64,000 nucleotides of DNA. Source: JAFDBW01 sp963825575 (GTDB lineage Bacteria; Desulfobacterota; Desulfuromonadia; Desulfuromonadales; BM103). This document shows positions 44,229 to 53,466 of this stretch, piece by piece. Location: the NCBI GenBank assembly GCA_963825575.1, contig CAWGUB010000024.1, positions 1 to 64,000 of the forward strand. Direction: 5' to 3'. The notes beneath the pieces are model-generated. The model was not told the origin of the DNA, did not search any database, and saw only the letters and a program-made list of their open reading frames with translations. The position numbers and the translations under genes are program-made. Position 1 is the stretch's first letter. Every line of letters begins with the position of its first letter.

Positions 44229-44546
44229 TCACACGTCCCGGGCTTTTCCGCACTTCCAGCAGGAGCCGAACTGCCCTTCCAGCTTCTCTCCGCATGACGG
44301 ACAGATCCATGGTGCGGAGGTGACATCTTCTTTAAGCCAGCTGTCGAGCAGTGACTTGGCCCGCGGCCAGACTTCATCGTCAATCACCCAGAGTTCAGGG
44401 AAACATTCGAGAAAAGGGATTTCGCCGAGCGCGGCGAAGAGTTGTTCGTTGCGGATCAGGCAGTCGACACCCTCACTCGCCAGGAGTTCCTTGAGCAGAC
44501 CGGCTTCGGCACGATCGGCGAGGGTAAAGGTGTGCAGCCTCTTCAT
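44229..44546 (-). CDS. DUF2007 protein with C-terminal zinc ribbon
   Basis: A 105-residue protein. The DUF2007 domain (TFTLADRAEAGLLKELLASE and ELWVIDDEVWPRAKSLLDSW) is a ferredoxin-like putative signal-transducing domain. The last 30 residues carry two CxxC pairs, WICPSCGEKLEG and CWKCGK, forming a zinc ribbon. Start at 44546 chosen to match the domain start; upstream in-frame residues look non-native. 11 nt after rnd, so probably in its operon. Function unknown. Confidence 0.72.
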   Translation of the reverse strand: MKRLHTFTLADRAEAGLLKELLASEGVDCLIRNEQLFAALGEIPFLECFPELWVIDDEVWPRAKSLLDSWLKEDVTSAPWICPSCGEKLEGQFGSCWKCGKARDV

Positions 44547-44557
44547 CTTCGCCTTCT

Positions 44558-45679
44558 TCAGCCCAGGGCGCCAAGCAGACCATCGACGAGTTCTGCCTTC
44601 TGCCACTTTTTCAAACCGGCTATTTTATCCAGCTCGACCGCCGACTGCGGATTCGCCTGGGCCAAGGCATCAAGAGCAAAATTGTTGATCAGTACGCCTG
44701 GATCCAGGGCATACTTTACCGCCTCTTTCTCGCGCCATTTCTTCAGCACCTTGAAGCGGTCTTCACGGGCCGGATCCCTAAGTTTACGGGCTTGTCGCGG
44801 GAAGACCGGCAGTTCCTCCTCGGGGATTTTCCTGCCTTTGGCAACGGCGGCCAGCAGCGCATTGCCGAACCGGTCAACCAGCCGGGGTGGTAAGCCCTCA
44901 ATGCCACGCAGAGCACTTTTCTCCTGCGGCATGCGCTGGGCCAGTTCTAGCAGAGACTTGTTGCCGAGGATCTTGAAAACCGGCCGGTCCAGTCTTGCGC
45001 CCTCACCCTCCCGCCACTGCAGGAGACATTCAAGCACTCCGAGCTCACGCCGCGACAGGGTCCCCGCACCTTTGGCGCGCACACAGAGCGGGCCGTTGTT
45101 GTCGGCAAAATGCACCTCCTCGAGCAGGGCGCATTCTTCGGCGACCCAGCTTGTCCGCCCAAGGGTCTCCAGGCGTTCAACGAAAAGGTCCATCAGTCGA
45201 TGCAGGTAATTGGTGTCGGCAGCGGCGTAGCGAATCATCTCGGCGGGCAGGGGGCGTTGCGACCAGTCGGCTTTCTGATATTTCTTGTCAAGCTCGACGC
45301 CGAAGTATCTGTTCAGCAGGTCCGCCAGCCCAACCCGCTCTTCTCCGAGCAGCTGTGCGCTGATCATGGTGTCGAAGAGGCCGTGCACATTCAGATCGAA
45401 ATCGCGCTTCAGGCTGCGCAGGTCGTAATCGGCGGCGTGGAAGATCTTGCGAATCGTCGGATCGGCAAAGACCGGCCGCAGTGGACTGAGGTTGGTCGCC
45501 GCGAGGGTATCGATCAGCACGGTTTGCTGTGTGGTCGAAATCTGTATCAGGCAGATCTTTTCCTGGTAATTGTGCAGCGAATCTGCTTCCAGGTCGACGG
45601 CGATCGCCGTCTCCGCAGCGAGTTGCCCGGCCAGCTCAGCGACCTTGGCATCGGTTGTCAGTATCTCAATATCTTTCAT
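44558..45679 (-). CDS. rnd: Ribonuclease D
   Basis: A 373-residue 3'-5' exoribonuclease of the DEDDy type: ExoI AIAVDLEADSLH, ExoII KIFHAADYDLRSLKRDF, ExoIII YAAADTNYLHRLMDL, then HRDC-like helical domains that grip RNA. RNase D trims the 3' ends of tRNA precursors. Length is as for E. coli Rnd (375). Followed by the small DUF2007 gene. Confidence 0.9.
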   Translation of the reverse strand: MKDIEILTTDAKVAELAGQLAAETAIAVDLEADSLHNYQEKICLIQISTTQQTVLIDTLAATNLSPLRPVFADPTIRKIFHAADYDLRSLKRDFDLNVHGLFDTMISAQLLGEERVGLADLLNRYFGVELDKKYQKADWSQRPLPAEMIRYAAADTNYLHRLMDLFVERLETLGRTSWVAEECALLEEVHFADNNGPLCVRAKGAGTLSRRELGVLECLLQWREGEGARLDRPVFKILGNKSLLELAQRMPQEKSALRGIEGLPPRLVDRFGNALLAAVAKGRKIPEEELPVFPRQARKLRDPAREDRFKVLKKWREKEAVKYALDPGVLINNFALDALAQANPQSAVELDKIAGLKKWQKAELVDGLLGALG

Positions 45680-45793
45680 TGCAAGCCTTGTTCATTGAAA
45701 AAGGTAAACAGATAAATGTGAAACGTAATAAGAGAAAAGATCTTTTCAGTGGCGCTCAACCTTTTTACCTTTCACTTTTTACATTTTACGTAT

Positions 45794-48175
45794 CTAGACC
45801 ATCTCCTGCAGGAAGTTGAACGTCGAGGTCTCGGGCAGGCTCAGATCCCTGCGGAACGCCGACAACACCTGTCCGCATTCCGGCGAGGATGCCCCCAGGT
45901 GGCAGAGGTCTATGACGAAACGGCGGCAGCCCATCTGCTGCAGTTGATCTAGATGACCAAGCAGGGAGAAGTCCTGTTCCGGCCGCACGATCGTGAGGCC
46001 GGTCCGGTTGTCGACCCGGTATGCCTCACCACGATCGGAAACTACCGGCCGGTCGGCTTTGACGCCGGGCAGGGGAATCCGCGAAATCATCATCGGCAGA
46101 TTGGCGTAAACCGTCACGGCCAGCGGCAGGCCGGTCTGACGGTTGAGCACAGCGGCCAGGTTGTCGCGATCATCCTCGACGTAAAGCGTCGCCGCCGCAA
46201 GCCCCAGTTCACGCCATGCGCTGGCCGCCTGGCTGTTGGTGGTAAAGAGCCGGTAACCGCTCTCCAAAAACAGGTCCTCCCGGTCGCCAAACAGCATGAA
46301 CTGACCGATATTCTGCAGGCGGAAACGCCGGAACCCCAGGTCGATCAACTGTTCGACTTCGGTCTGGAACCCGGGCCAGTCAACATCGAAGATCGCCAGC
46401 GGCAGATCCCAGACGACGCGTTCCGGATTCTTCAGGGTGGCACGGTTGCCTGACAAAAGCTTGCCGGAGGCGCCGAGCGACAGCGGCAGGATCAGTTCAT
46501 CAACCTCGTCCTGCTTGAGCAGAGAAAGGTCCCGGATGTTGCTGATGGCGACAGCCAGGCGAACGGCTTGTTTGCCGTCAGTCCCGGCCGGCACCAGGTC
46601 GGCCATCGCCTGACGGCGGTGGTCGGTGCGAGCCTGGTGTTGACGGTCCTGCAGCAGGTCGGACAGCTCCTGGTAGAATTCGCGACGGATGGCGTTGAGC
46701 CTGCTTAACGGCAGGACCACTGCAGGCAATTCCCCGCACACCAGCTGTCCCAGGGCCAGGGGTAGTTGCCCGGTCTTGCCGAACACTTTGGCCAGCACCT
46801 CTGCGGAAAGCGGCCGGTCCTTGGCCGGGAAGGATTCGACTTCGTAAGCCCTGGCCAGTGACAACCCGTGACAGGTGGCACTCAATTCGACCCTCTCAGC
46901 TGTCGGCATGGCGATGCCGAGATCGACCACCGCTTCGCCGGGGGTGACACTTTCCAGCCGTTTGCGACAGGCGGATTGGCTTAAGGAGAAGGCCTGCCCG
47001 GAGGACACCTTGTAGACGAGGTCGCCGGTCTTAAAGCTTTTGTCCGGCGGCGAGCCGACCGAGAGCCGCTCGTTCCTGCCGACGTGATTGACCGGTTTGC
47101 CCGCCTGACGCAGGTCGCGGATCGTGAACGCCGAGCCGGGCTTGTCGGATGCCGGCTGGATGCGCAGGCGGTCGCCGAGATGCAGCGGGTCACGCGTCGA
47201 AAAGGTCAGCTGCCCGCCCTGGCAACGTTCGACATTGCCAATCAGGCGGCCGGTGGCGCCGTGCACCCCGGGATTGACCATGTCGGTCGGAGTGCTGTCC
47301 GGCAGGAAGCCGCGGGTCGGCTGGCGGCCGAACGATTCTTTGAGCAGTTCCTTGGCTCCACCAATTGCCGCAGGCCGGGTCCGCTCTGATGCGTCGAGGA
47401 CCATGCGATAGGCTTGCACGACATTGGCCACGTACTCGGCACTCTTCATCCGCCCCTCGATCTTGAAGCTCATGATCCCGGCCTCGGCCAGCTCCGGCAA
47501 CAGGTCAATTGCGGAAAGGTCGTTGGGTGAGAAGTAGTAACCGTCTTTGCCCTTGTGCTGGTAGCGCCGCCGGCAGGGCTGGGCACAGCGCCCGCGGTTG
47601 CCGCTCATCCCGCCGAGCCAGGAGGAGAAGCTGCACTGGCCGGAAAGAGAGAAACAGTGGGCACCGTGAACAAAGTGCTCGAGATCGAGTGTCGTTTCAC
47701 TCCTGATTGCGGTGATTTCATCGAGGCTCAGCTCACGGGCCAGCACGGCGCGAGAGAAACCGAGCCGCTCGGCCATCTGCACCCCGGCACTGTTGTGAAT
47801 GGTCAGTTGCGTCGAGGAGTGCAGTTCCAGACCGGGGAAGTGCCGCCGTGCCAGGCGCCAGACACCCATGTCCTGAAGGATGATCGCATCGATGCCGATC
47901 GCCTCGACCGCTGCCAGGACATCGATCAGGTGAGACAGCTCCTTCTCTTTGACCAGGGTGTTGAGAGTGAGAAAGACTTTTTTCTGGCGGCCATGCGCGT
48001 AGCCAACCATGCGCTCCAGCTCGTCGCGGTTGACGTTCTTGGCCTTGGCTCGCGCGGAGAACTCCTTGAGCCCCACATACACTGCATCGGCGCCGAACTC
48101 CATGGCGGCAAAAAATGCCTCCAGGCTGCCGGCCGGGGCGAGCAGCTCCGGTTTATGTAACGGTTTTCTCGTCAT
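45794..48175 (-). CDS. U32-family peptidase / RlhA-like protein
   Basis: A 793-residue protein. The N-terminal U32 domain has LLAPAGSLEAFFAAMEFGAD, the signature EHFVHGAHCFSLSGQCSFSS and CAQPCRRRYQHKG, whose cysteines in this family hold an iron-sulfur cluster. The C-terminal ~400 residues match the DUF3656-containing long form. E. coli RlhA (YdcP) of this family hydroxylates C2501 of 23S rRNA; others act in tRNA hydroxylation or ubiquinone synthesis. RlhA-type function is likely, not certain. Confidence 0.8.
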   Translation of the reverse strand: MTRKPLHKPELLAPAGSLEAFFAAMEFGADAVYVGLKEFSARAKAKNVNRDELERMVGYAHGRQKKVFLTLNTLVKEKELSHLIDVLAAVEAIGIDAIILQDMGVWRLARRHFPGLELHSSTQLTIHNSAGVQMAERLGFSRAVLARELSLDEITAIRSETTLDLEHFVHGAHCFSLSGQCSFSSWLGGMSGNRGRCAQPCRRRYQHKGKDGYYFSPNDLSAIDLLPELAEAGIMSFKIEGRMKSAEYVANVVQAYRMVLDASERTRPAAIGGAKELLKESFGRQPTRGFLPDSTPTDMVNPGVHGATGRLIGNVERCQGGQLTFSTRDPLHLGDRLRIQPASDKPGSAFTIRDLRQAGKPVNHVGRNERLSVGSPPDKSFKTGDLVYKVSSGQAFSLSQSACRKRLESVTPGEAVVDLGIAMPTAERVELSATCHGLSLARAYEVESFPAKDRPLSAEVLAKVFGKTGQLPLALGQLVCGELPAVVLPLSRLNAIRREFYQELSDLLQDRQHQARTDHRRQAMADLVPAGTDGKQAVRLAVAISNIRDLSLLKQDEVDELILPLSLGASGKLLSGNRATLKNPERVVWDLPLAIFDVDWPGFQTEVEQLIDLGFRRFRLQNIGQFMLFGDREDLFLESGYRLFTTNSQAASAWRELGLAAATLYVEDDRDNLAAVLNRQTGLPLAVTVYANLPMMISRIPLPGVKADRPVVSDRGEAYRVDNRTGLTIVRPEQDFSLLGHLDQLQQMGCRRFVIDLCHLGASSPECGQVLSAFRRDLSLPETSTFNFLQEMV

Positions 48176-48582
48176 GTCATCTTTATATCAAAGAATAGCG
48201 TGTTTTCAGGGTTGCGCGGAAAGAAAAAGCCGGGAGGAACCCGGCCTGTCCGACGTCCGGGGACTCTATCATGCGAACATACGGGCTGGCAAGCGGGAGA
48301 TGCGAACCACGGGGAAGGCAATTCGCTATCGCTTCAGGTCAGGCTTTCCAAGACAGGCTCTGAATGGGTTGACGCTCGCTATTGACGTGCGCACTTTAGC
48401 CAAGCCAAAGACCCCTTCCTCAAAAGAGCAATCAGGTTCCTCATATGGGGAATATTTTTTGCCCTGCCAGATAAAAAGCCAACAAAATCAGATCTTTATG
48501 TTTTGGCGCGGGCCTTGCTATACATATAGACAGCACCATGGCGGTGCGCACATACGCGTTTTCTATCAAGGAGAAAAAGAAC
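48176..48582. other. Intergenic spacer with sigma-54-like promoter
   Basis: About 400 bases between divergent genes. A GCCGGG..CCCGGC hairpin lies near 48230. No gene is convincing. The right end holds the promoter motif listed separately. Confidence 0.4.
48504..48519 (+). promoter_or_regulatory. Sigma-54-type promoter of the lipoprotein gene
   Basis: TGGCGCGGGCCTTGCT fits the -24/-12 consensus with 10 bases between GG and GC, about 65 bases upstream of the ATG at 48583. The NtrC-type activator encoded at 51435 is a natural candidate regulator. Confidence 0.65.
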
Positions 48583-48939
48583 ATGAAAAAGGCAATCAAA
48601 ATGTTGTTGGTATCACTTGCTGCGACCACCCTGTTAACTGCGTGCGCCAATCCGCCGACAGCGCAAGTGAGTGAGGCGAGACAATTAATCGATGCGGTGA
48701 TCGCTGATGGTGGGCAAGAGTTCGCCCCTGAAAAGATCGCTTCGCTCAACCAACGCTACGATGAGGCTTTGGCCGAGATCAAAAACCAGGATGCGGTCCT
48801 CTTCAAGAACTACTCGGTGGCACAATTCACCCTGAATCAGGTTATGGATGACTGTGACGACCTGAAAGCCAGTATCGCGACAAGCAAAGGTCAAGTAATT
48901 GCTGCCGTACCCAAGCGCGTCAAGTACGTCGCCGAATAA
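48583..48939 (+). CDS. DUF4398-like lipoprotein, short
   Basis: A 118-residue protein with a lipoprotein signal (lipobox LLTAC, Cys at about residue 20). The mature helical part (VSEARQLIDAVIADGGQEFA, then PEKIASLNQRYDEALAEIKN) resembles DUF4398 proteins, which are short envelope lipoproteins. AAGGAG lies correctly before the ATG. A strong terminator follows. It is related to the next gene over the first ~100 residues, so the two probably arose by duplication. Confidence 0.7.
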   Translation: MKKAIKMLLVSLAATTLLTACANPPTAQVSEARQLIDAVIADGGQEFAPEKIASLNQRYDEALAEIKNQDAVLFKNYSVAQFTLNQVMDDCDDLKASIATSKGQVIAAVPKRVKYVAE

Positions 48940-49046
48940 AATGGGTGCTATTTCTCAATCGGCCATGAGAACCGACAACGGCATCATATCAGCGATGGTA
49001 AATTAGCCGTCGTATAAATGTAATCATGGCCGACAAGCAGTCATTG

Positions 49047-49082
49047 AAAAAGAGCAGAAGCCCTTACGGTTCTGCTCTTTTT
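49047..49082 (+). terminator. Terminator after the short lipoprotein gene
   Basis: A perfect 13-bp stem (AAAAAGAGCAGAA / TTCTGCTCTTTTT) with a 10-nt loop, ending in its own T-tract. Confidence 0.85.
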
Positions 49083-49141
49083 CGTCCTGTGCCTACCGTC
49101 CCGCGGGGGCGATAAAAGCAAATGTCTAGAAAAAGTCTAAA

Positions 49142-49762
49142 ATGAAAAAGGTCATCGGAATTCTGTGGCTGTTTCTGGTCACCTTGGCTCTACTGGCTGC
49201 GTGTGCCGGCCCTCCGTCAAGCGAACTGGCGGCAGCCCGGGATGCAGTCGACGAGGTTGTCAGCGAAGGGGCCGACTTGTTCACACCTGATGATGCTCTG
49301 GCGCTTAATAACAAGCTCGGGGCAGCACTGGCCGAGATTTATGCGCAGGACAGCAGGGCAATCCAAAACTATGCTTTGGCAAAATTCATTCTGGACCAAG
49401 TTGTGGCTGATGCCGATCTCCTCAAAGATAAGCTCACCCGGCGCAAGGAAGAGTTGAAGGCCTCTGCGGAAGCGGCCTTGAGCAGAGCCCGTGCCGCCAT
49501 AGATGAGGTCAGGAGATTGCTGGTAAACGCTCAGCAGGGCCAACGCTTTCTTGCCGACCGCAACAGTATCCAAAACGACATCGACCGCCTTGAAGTCGAA
49601 ATTACAGGAGTCCGGCCACAAATTGATGCGAGCGAGTACGCCGTTGCCACCGAAATGGCAAGCGAGGTCACCTCACGGGCTCTCGCCCTGTACAACAACA
49701 TGGACCGGACCCAAGCGAGGCTGGCCGTCTTGAGTAGCAAGTCCGACCTGTCTCAGGATTGA
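49142..49762 (+). CDS. DUF4398-like lipoprotein, long
   Basis: A 206-residue lipoprotein (lipobox LLAAC, Cys at about residue 21). Its first part parallels the neighbouring lipoprotein at 48583: ELAAARDAVDEVVSEGADLF, then PDDALALNNKLGAALAEIYAQ and an ILDQVVADADLLKDK block matching the paralogue's LNQVMDDCDDLKAS. An added coiled-coil-like tail (residues ~100-206) follows. No promoter of its own is clear. It may act with the two-component system encoded just downstream. Confidence 0.7.
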   Translation: MKKVIGILWLFLVTLALLAACAGPPSSELAAARDAVDEVVSEGADLFTPDDALALNNKLGAALAEIYAQDSRAIQNYALAKFILDQVVADADLLKDKLTRRKEELKASAEAALSRARAAIDEVRRLLVNAQQGQRFLADRNSIQNDIDRLEVEITGVRPQIDASEYAVATEMASEVTSRALALYNNMDRTQARLAVLSSKSDLSQD

Positions 49763-49977
49763 CTTTCCTGGCCTGGAGGCAGGCCTCCTGGCAAACCAGA
49801 GATTGATTTCCATGTGGAATTTTCCGCATGACTCACCTTATAATGCGAAAGACTTGGCCTTTTCCGGGCCGGGTGCGCGCAAGCTGTCCAGGGCCTTCAC
49901 CGAAAGCCTTTCCTGCCTGAAGCCACTTCAGACAACTTGGCCACCATAGCCCCGACATCTGCCGAAACGAAACGTTG

Positions 49978-51438
49978 ATGTCATCCCAAAAAAGTAACTT
50001 GCCCGCGGTTCGCGTGATCCGGTTTATCGGCTTCCATTCCCTTTGGACCCGCTTGGCTGTTCTCATGTTTCTGACCAGCCTCAGCCTGGTCGTCCTGCTG
50101 ATTGTCTTCTATCACCAGACTGAAACCCGCCTGTACAACGAGTTCACCCGCCAGGCCACGGAACTGTCTAAGGCCGTCCAGATCGGCCTGGAAGGGTCTG
50201 CCGGCAGCCTGAGTGACCCCATGAGCCTCGAGGGCTACCTGGAAGGTCTTGATCCCACAGGCATCAAGGAAGTTTCAGTGATCAACAGTGCCAACCGGAT
50301 CATCGCCAGCACCAGACAGGAGGACATTGGCAAATGGATCACCCGGCAACGCAAAGAGCTGATCTTCAAGGCCGATCTCGGTGAGCCGGTCACTGGTGAA
50401 GGACAGATGTTCAATGTGATCGTGCCGGTCGTCGCGAAGGGTCGTCCGGCCGGGTACATTCACCTGAAGTTGAACACCGAGGATTTCTCGGTCCTCCTGC
50501 GATTGAGTGCCATCCACCGGATTCTTGCCGCCCTGTTCGTGCTCAGCATAGGGACGGCGGTCGCGGTGGTCTTGGCCCGTTACTATACCCGGCCGATCGT
50601 GGCCATGGCTTCAGCTGCGGAACACGTCGCCGCCGGGGACCTGGATCAGGCGCTGCCGACCGAGCGCCTCGATGAGATCGGCCAACTGGCGCGCAGCTTT
50701 AACGACATGATCGTGCGTTTACGAGAAGATCGCCAGGTACGCGAGCGCCTCCGGACTGCCGAACATCTGGCAAGTGCCGGGCAGTTCGCCCGTCACATTG
50801 CTCACGAAATCAAGAACCCGCTGAACTTCATCAGCCTGTCAATCGACCACATGGGCGGCACCTACCGTCCAGCCGATCGTGAAGCGGCCGAAGGCTTCGA
50901 CGCCCTGGTGCGCAATCTCAAGGGCGAGATCGGGCGAATCGGCAGGTTTGCCGAAAGCTTTCTTGAGTACGGTCGACCTTTCGAGCTGCAGATCCAAGAC
51001 TGCGATATTGAACAGGTCATTACCGAGGTGCTGGCCCTGGTTTCGGCGCGAGCCAGGAGTGCCGGCATCGGCATCGTCCGTGAGCCGGCACCGCTTCCCC
51101 ATATAAAAGCAGACCACGAATTCCTCCGCACCTGCCTGCTTAATATTGTCAAGAATGCCTTCGAGGCGATGCCGGACGGCGGCACCCTAACGGTGTCCAG
51201 CACACGCGATGATACCCATTTAACTCTGACACTAAAAGACACCGGTATTGGTGTCGCTCCGGAGAATTTTGATAAACTGTTTACGCCGCTGTTTTCAACC
51301 AAACAGAACGGGCTTGGGCTTGGCCTGGCACTGACCAGGCGAGTCATTGAAGAGCATGGCGGCAAGGTCCAGTTTGAGAGCGAACCGGGCCGGGGGAGCC
51401 GCGTGGCCATCAGCCTGCCGCTTGACAAGGAGAAATGA
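49978..51438 (+). CDS. Membrane sensor histidine kinase (NtrB-like)
   Basis: A 486-residue kinase with two membrane segments (LAVLMFLTSLSLVVLLIVFY and a second at about 180-200) enclosing a ~130-residue periplasmic sensor. Then come a HAMP domain, H-box QFARHIAHEIKNPLNFISLS, and N/G boxes (LLNIVKNAFEAMPDGG, DTGIGVAP, GLGLGLALTRR). The ATG at 49978 is preferred to a TTG three bases earlier. It overlaps the regulator gene by 4 nt. The signal is unknown; the adjacent lipoproteins suggest an envelope stimulus. Confidence 0.88.
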   Translation: MSSQKSNLPAVRVIRFIGFHSLWTRLAVLMFLTSLSLVVLLIVFYHQTETRLYNEFTRQATELSKAVQIGLEGSAGSLSDPMSLEGYLEGLDPTGIKEVSVINSANRIIASTRQEDIGKWITRQRKELIFKADLGEPVTGEGQMFNVIVPVVAKGRPAGYIHLKLNTEDFSVLLRLSAIHRILAALFVLSIGTAVAVVLARYYTRPIVAMASAAEHVAAGDLDQALPTERLDEIGQLARSFNDMIVRLREDRQVRERLRTAEHLASAGQFARHIAHEIKNPLNFISLSIDHMGGTYRPADREAAEGFDALVRNLKGEIGRIGRFAESFLEYGRPFELQIQDCDIEQVITEVLALVSARARSAGIGIVREPAPLPHIKADHEFLRTCLLNIVKNAFEAMPDGGTLTVSSTRDDTHLTLTLKDTGIGVAPENFDKLFTPLFSTKQNGLGLGLALTRRVIEEHGGKVQFESEPGRGSRVAISLPLDKEK

Positions 51439-52817
51439 TGAAACCGGTTATCCTGGTGGTCGATGACGAGCCCCTGCAGCGCGATATCATGAAAACCATT
51501 CTCGAAGGCGAGGGCTACCCCGTCGAGACGGCCGCGTCGGGAACCGAAGCCCTGACGATAATGAAAAAGACCCCGGCCGACCTGGTTTTGACCGACCTGA
51601 AGATGAACGGCATGGATGGTCTTGAGCTGCTGGCAGCGATGCCGCGCGGTGCAGTGCCGCCACCGGTGATCATCGTCACCGCGCACGGCACTATCGACTC
51701 GGCGGTGGAGGCGGTTCGAAACGGCGCTTTTGACTACCTGACCAAGCCACTCGACAAAACCAGACTCCTGCTGACGGTGAACAAGGCAAGCGATCGCATC
51801 GCAATTCTGCAAGAGAATACCCGCCTCAAGCAGGAGCTCTACAGCCGCTTTCGACTCGATGGGATCATCGCTCATTCATCGGCCATGCACCGGGTCATCA
51901 ACCTGCTGCAGAAAGTCGCTGATTCTTCGAGCACTGTCATGCTGCTCGGCGAAAGCGGCAGCGGCAAGGAGCTGGCGGCACGCGCCATTCACTACAACAG
52001 TCCAAGGCGCAGTCGTCCCTTTACCGCGGTCAACTGCGCGGCGATCCCCGACGCCCTGTTCGAGACTGAGCTGTTCGGTCACGAAGCCGGTGCCTACACC
52101 GGCGCAGTCGGACGGCGCCAGGGGCTCTTCGAGATCAGCGACGGCGGCACCCTGTTCCTCGATGAGATCGGCGACCTGCCGATGGCGATGCAATCGAAAC
52201 TGCTGCGTGTGCTGCAAGACCGTGAAGTACGCAGGGTCGGCGGCAAAGAACCGGTCCACGTCGACGTCCGCATCGTTACGGCGACCAACAAGGATCTGGA
52301 CAGTGCAGTGGAAAGCGGCACCTTCCGCGAGGACCTGTTCTACCGGCTCAACGTCGTAAGCATAGAACTGCCGCCACTTCGTGAACGACGCGAAGATCTC
52401 GTACCATTGGTCGAGCACTACCTGCAAAAGTTCAGCGCCGAGTTCGGTCGACCCGTACGTGAGATCGCTCCAGACGCCATGCGCCTGCTGGTCGAGCATC
52501 GCTGGCCGGGCAATGTGCGGCAACTCGCGGCAGTGATGGAGCGTGCCGTGCTGCTCAGCGACGGTCCGGTGTTGACCAGGGAGGATATCGCCAATCGCCT
52601 GCAGCCCCGCAAAACAGCCGACCCGAACCGGCTTGAACTCCCTGAGGAAGGTCTCGACCTGGAAGCCTTCGAAAAGGAGATGATTCGCAAAGCACTCGTG
52701 CGATCAGGCGGGATGGCGACACGCGCTGCAAAACTGCTGAAGATGAGTTACAAAACCTTTCTCTATCGCGTGGAGAAATACGGCATCGTCTATGATCGCC
52801 AGGACGAGAGCCTTTAG
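51435..52817 (+). CDS. NtrC-family sigma-54 response regulator
   Basis: A 460-residue activator. The receiver domain has VDDEP, LVLTDLKMNGMDG (phospho-Asp) and LTKPLDKTRL. The AAA+ domain has Walker A GESGSGKELAARAIH, sigma-54 contact loop GAYTGAV (Tyr variant of GAFTGA) and Walker B GGTLFLDEIGDLP. The C-terminal Fis-type HTH ends AAKLLKMSYKTFLYRVEKYG. Activates sigma-54 promoters on phosphorylation by the upstream kinase. The promoter at 48504 is the nearest candidate target. Confidence 0.92.
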   Translation: MMKPVILVVDDEPLQRDIMKTILEGEGYPVETAASGTEALTIMKKTPADLVLTDLKMNGMDGLELLAAMPRGAVPPPVIIVTAHGTIDSAVEAVRNGAFDYLTKPLDKTRLLLTVNKASDRIAILQENTRLKQELYSRFRLDGIIAHSSAMHRVINLLQKVADSSSTVMLLGESGSGKELAARAIHYNSPRRSRPFTAVNCAAIPDALFETELFGHEAGAYTGAVGRRQGLFEISDGGTLFLDEIGDLPMAMQSKLLRVLQDREVRRVGGKEPVHVDVRIVTATNKDLDSAVESGTFREDLFYRLNVVSIELPPLRERREDLVPLVEHYLQKFSAEFGRPVREIAPDAMRLLVEHRWPGNVRQLAAVMERAVLLSDGPVLTREDIANRLQPRKTADPNRLELPEEGLDLEAFEKEMIRKALVRSGGMATRAAKLLKMSYKTFLYRVEKYGIVYDRQDESL

Positions 52818-52947
52818 AAGTTCACTACGCTATAGTCCGACAGCCTCATCCTTCCCCTGAACCCAGAGTGAAAACCATAGTTGACTTGCGACGAATGACC
52901 CTTCTATCATTGAAATAACATGAATATTTACTTGTTGAGGATTTATC

Positions 52948-53466
52948 ATGGCTTTACTTAAGATCCGCCACTACCCTGACCCGGTCCTGAAAAGGGTGGC
53001 CACTCCGGTCACCGAGTTTGACGACTCGCTGCGTCAGCTGGCTAACGACATGGCCGAGACGATGTACGCCGCCCCCGGTGTCGGCCTGGCCGCGCCGCAG
53101 GTCGGCATCAGCAAGCGGCTGACAGTGATCGACTGCTCGGCCCGCGATGAGGACGCCCAGCTGCTGGTGCTGGTCAACCCGGAAATTATCGACCGGGAAG
53201 GCGAAGCCTGTGAAGAAGAGGGCTGCCTGTCGGTCCCGGAATACTATGCCAAGGTCAACCGCAGCGCCAGAGTCAAGGTGCGGTTTCAGGACCTGGACGA
53301 ACGGACCCACACCATCGAGGCGACAGGGCTGACGGCGGTCGCCTGTCAGCATGAGATCGACCACCTCGACGGCATCCTCTTCGTCGATCACCTCTCGCCG
53401 CTCAAGCGCAGCATTTTCCGCAAGAAATGGCAGAAAATTCAGGACCACCTCGCGGAGCAGATGTGA
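52948..53466 (+). CDS. def: Peptide deformylase
   Basis: A 172-residue deformylase with the three family motifs: PGVGLAAPQVG, EEGCLSVPE (metal Cys) and QHEIDHLDG (metal His pair and catalytic Glu). It removes the formyl group from nascent proteins. Its TGA overlaps the ATG of fmt (TGATG), the classic def-fmt pairing. Confidence 0.95.
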   Translation: MALLKIRHYPDPVLKRVATPVTEFDDSLRQLANDMAETMYAAPGVGLAAPQVGISKRLTVIDCSARDEDAQLLVLVNPEIIDREGEACEEEGCLSVPEYYAKVNRSARVKVRFQDLDERTHTIEATGLTAVACQHEIDHLDGILFVDHLSPLKRSIFRKKWQKIQDHLAEQM

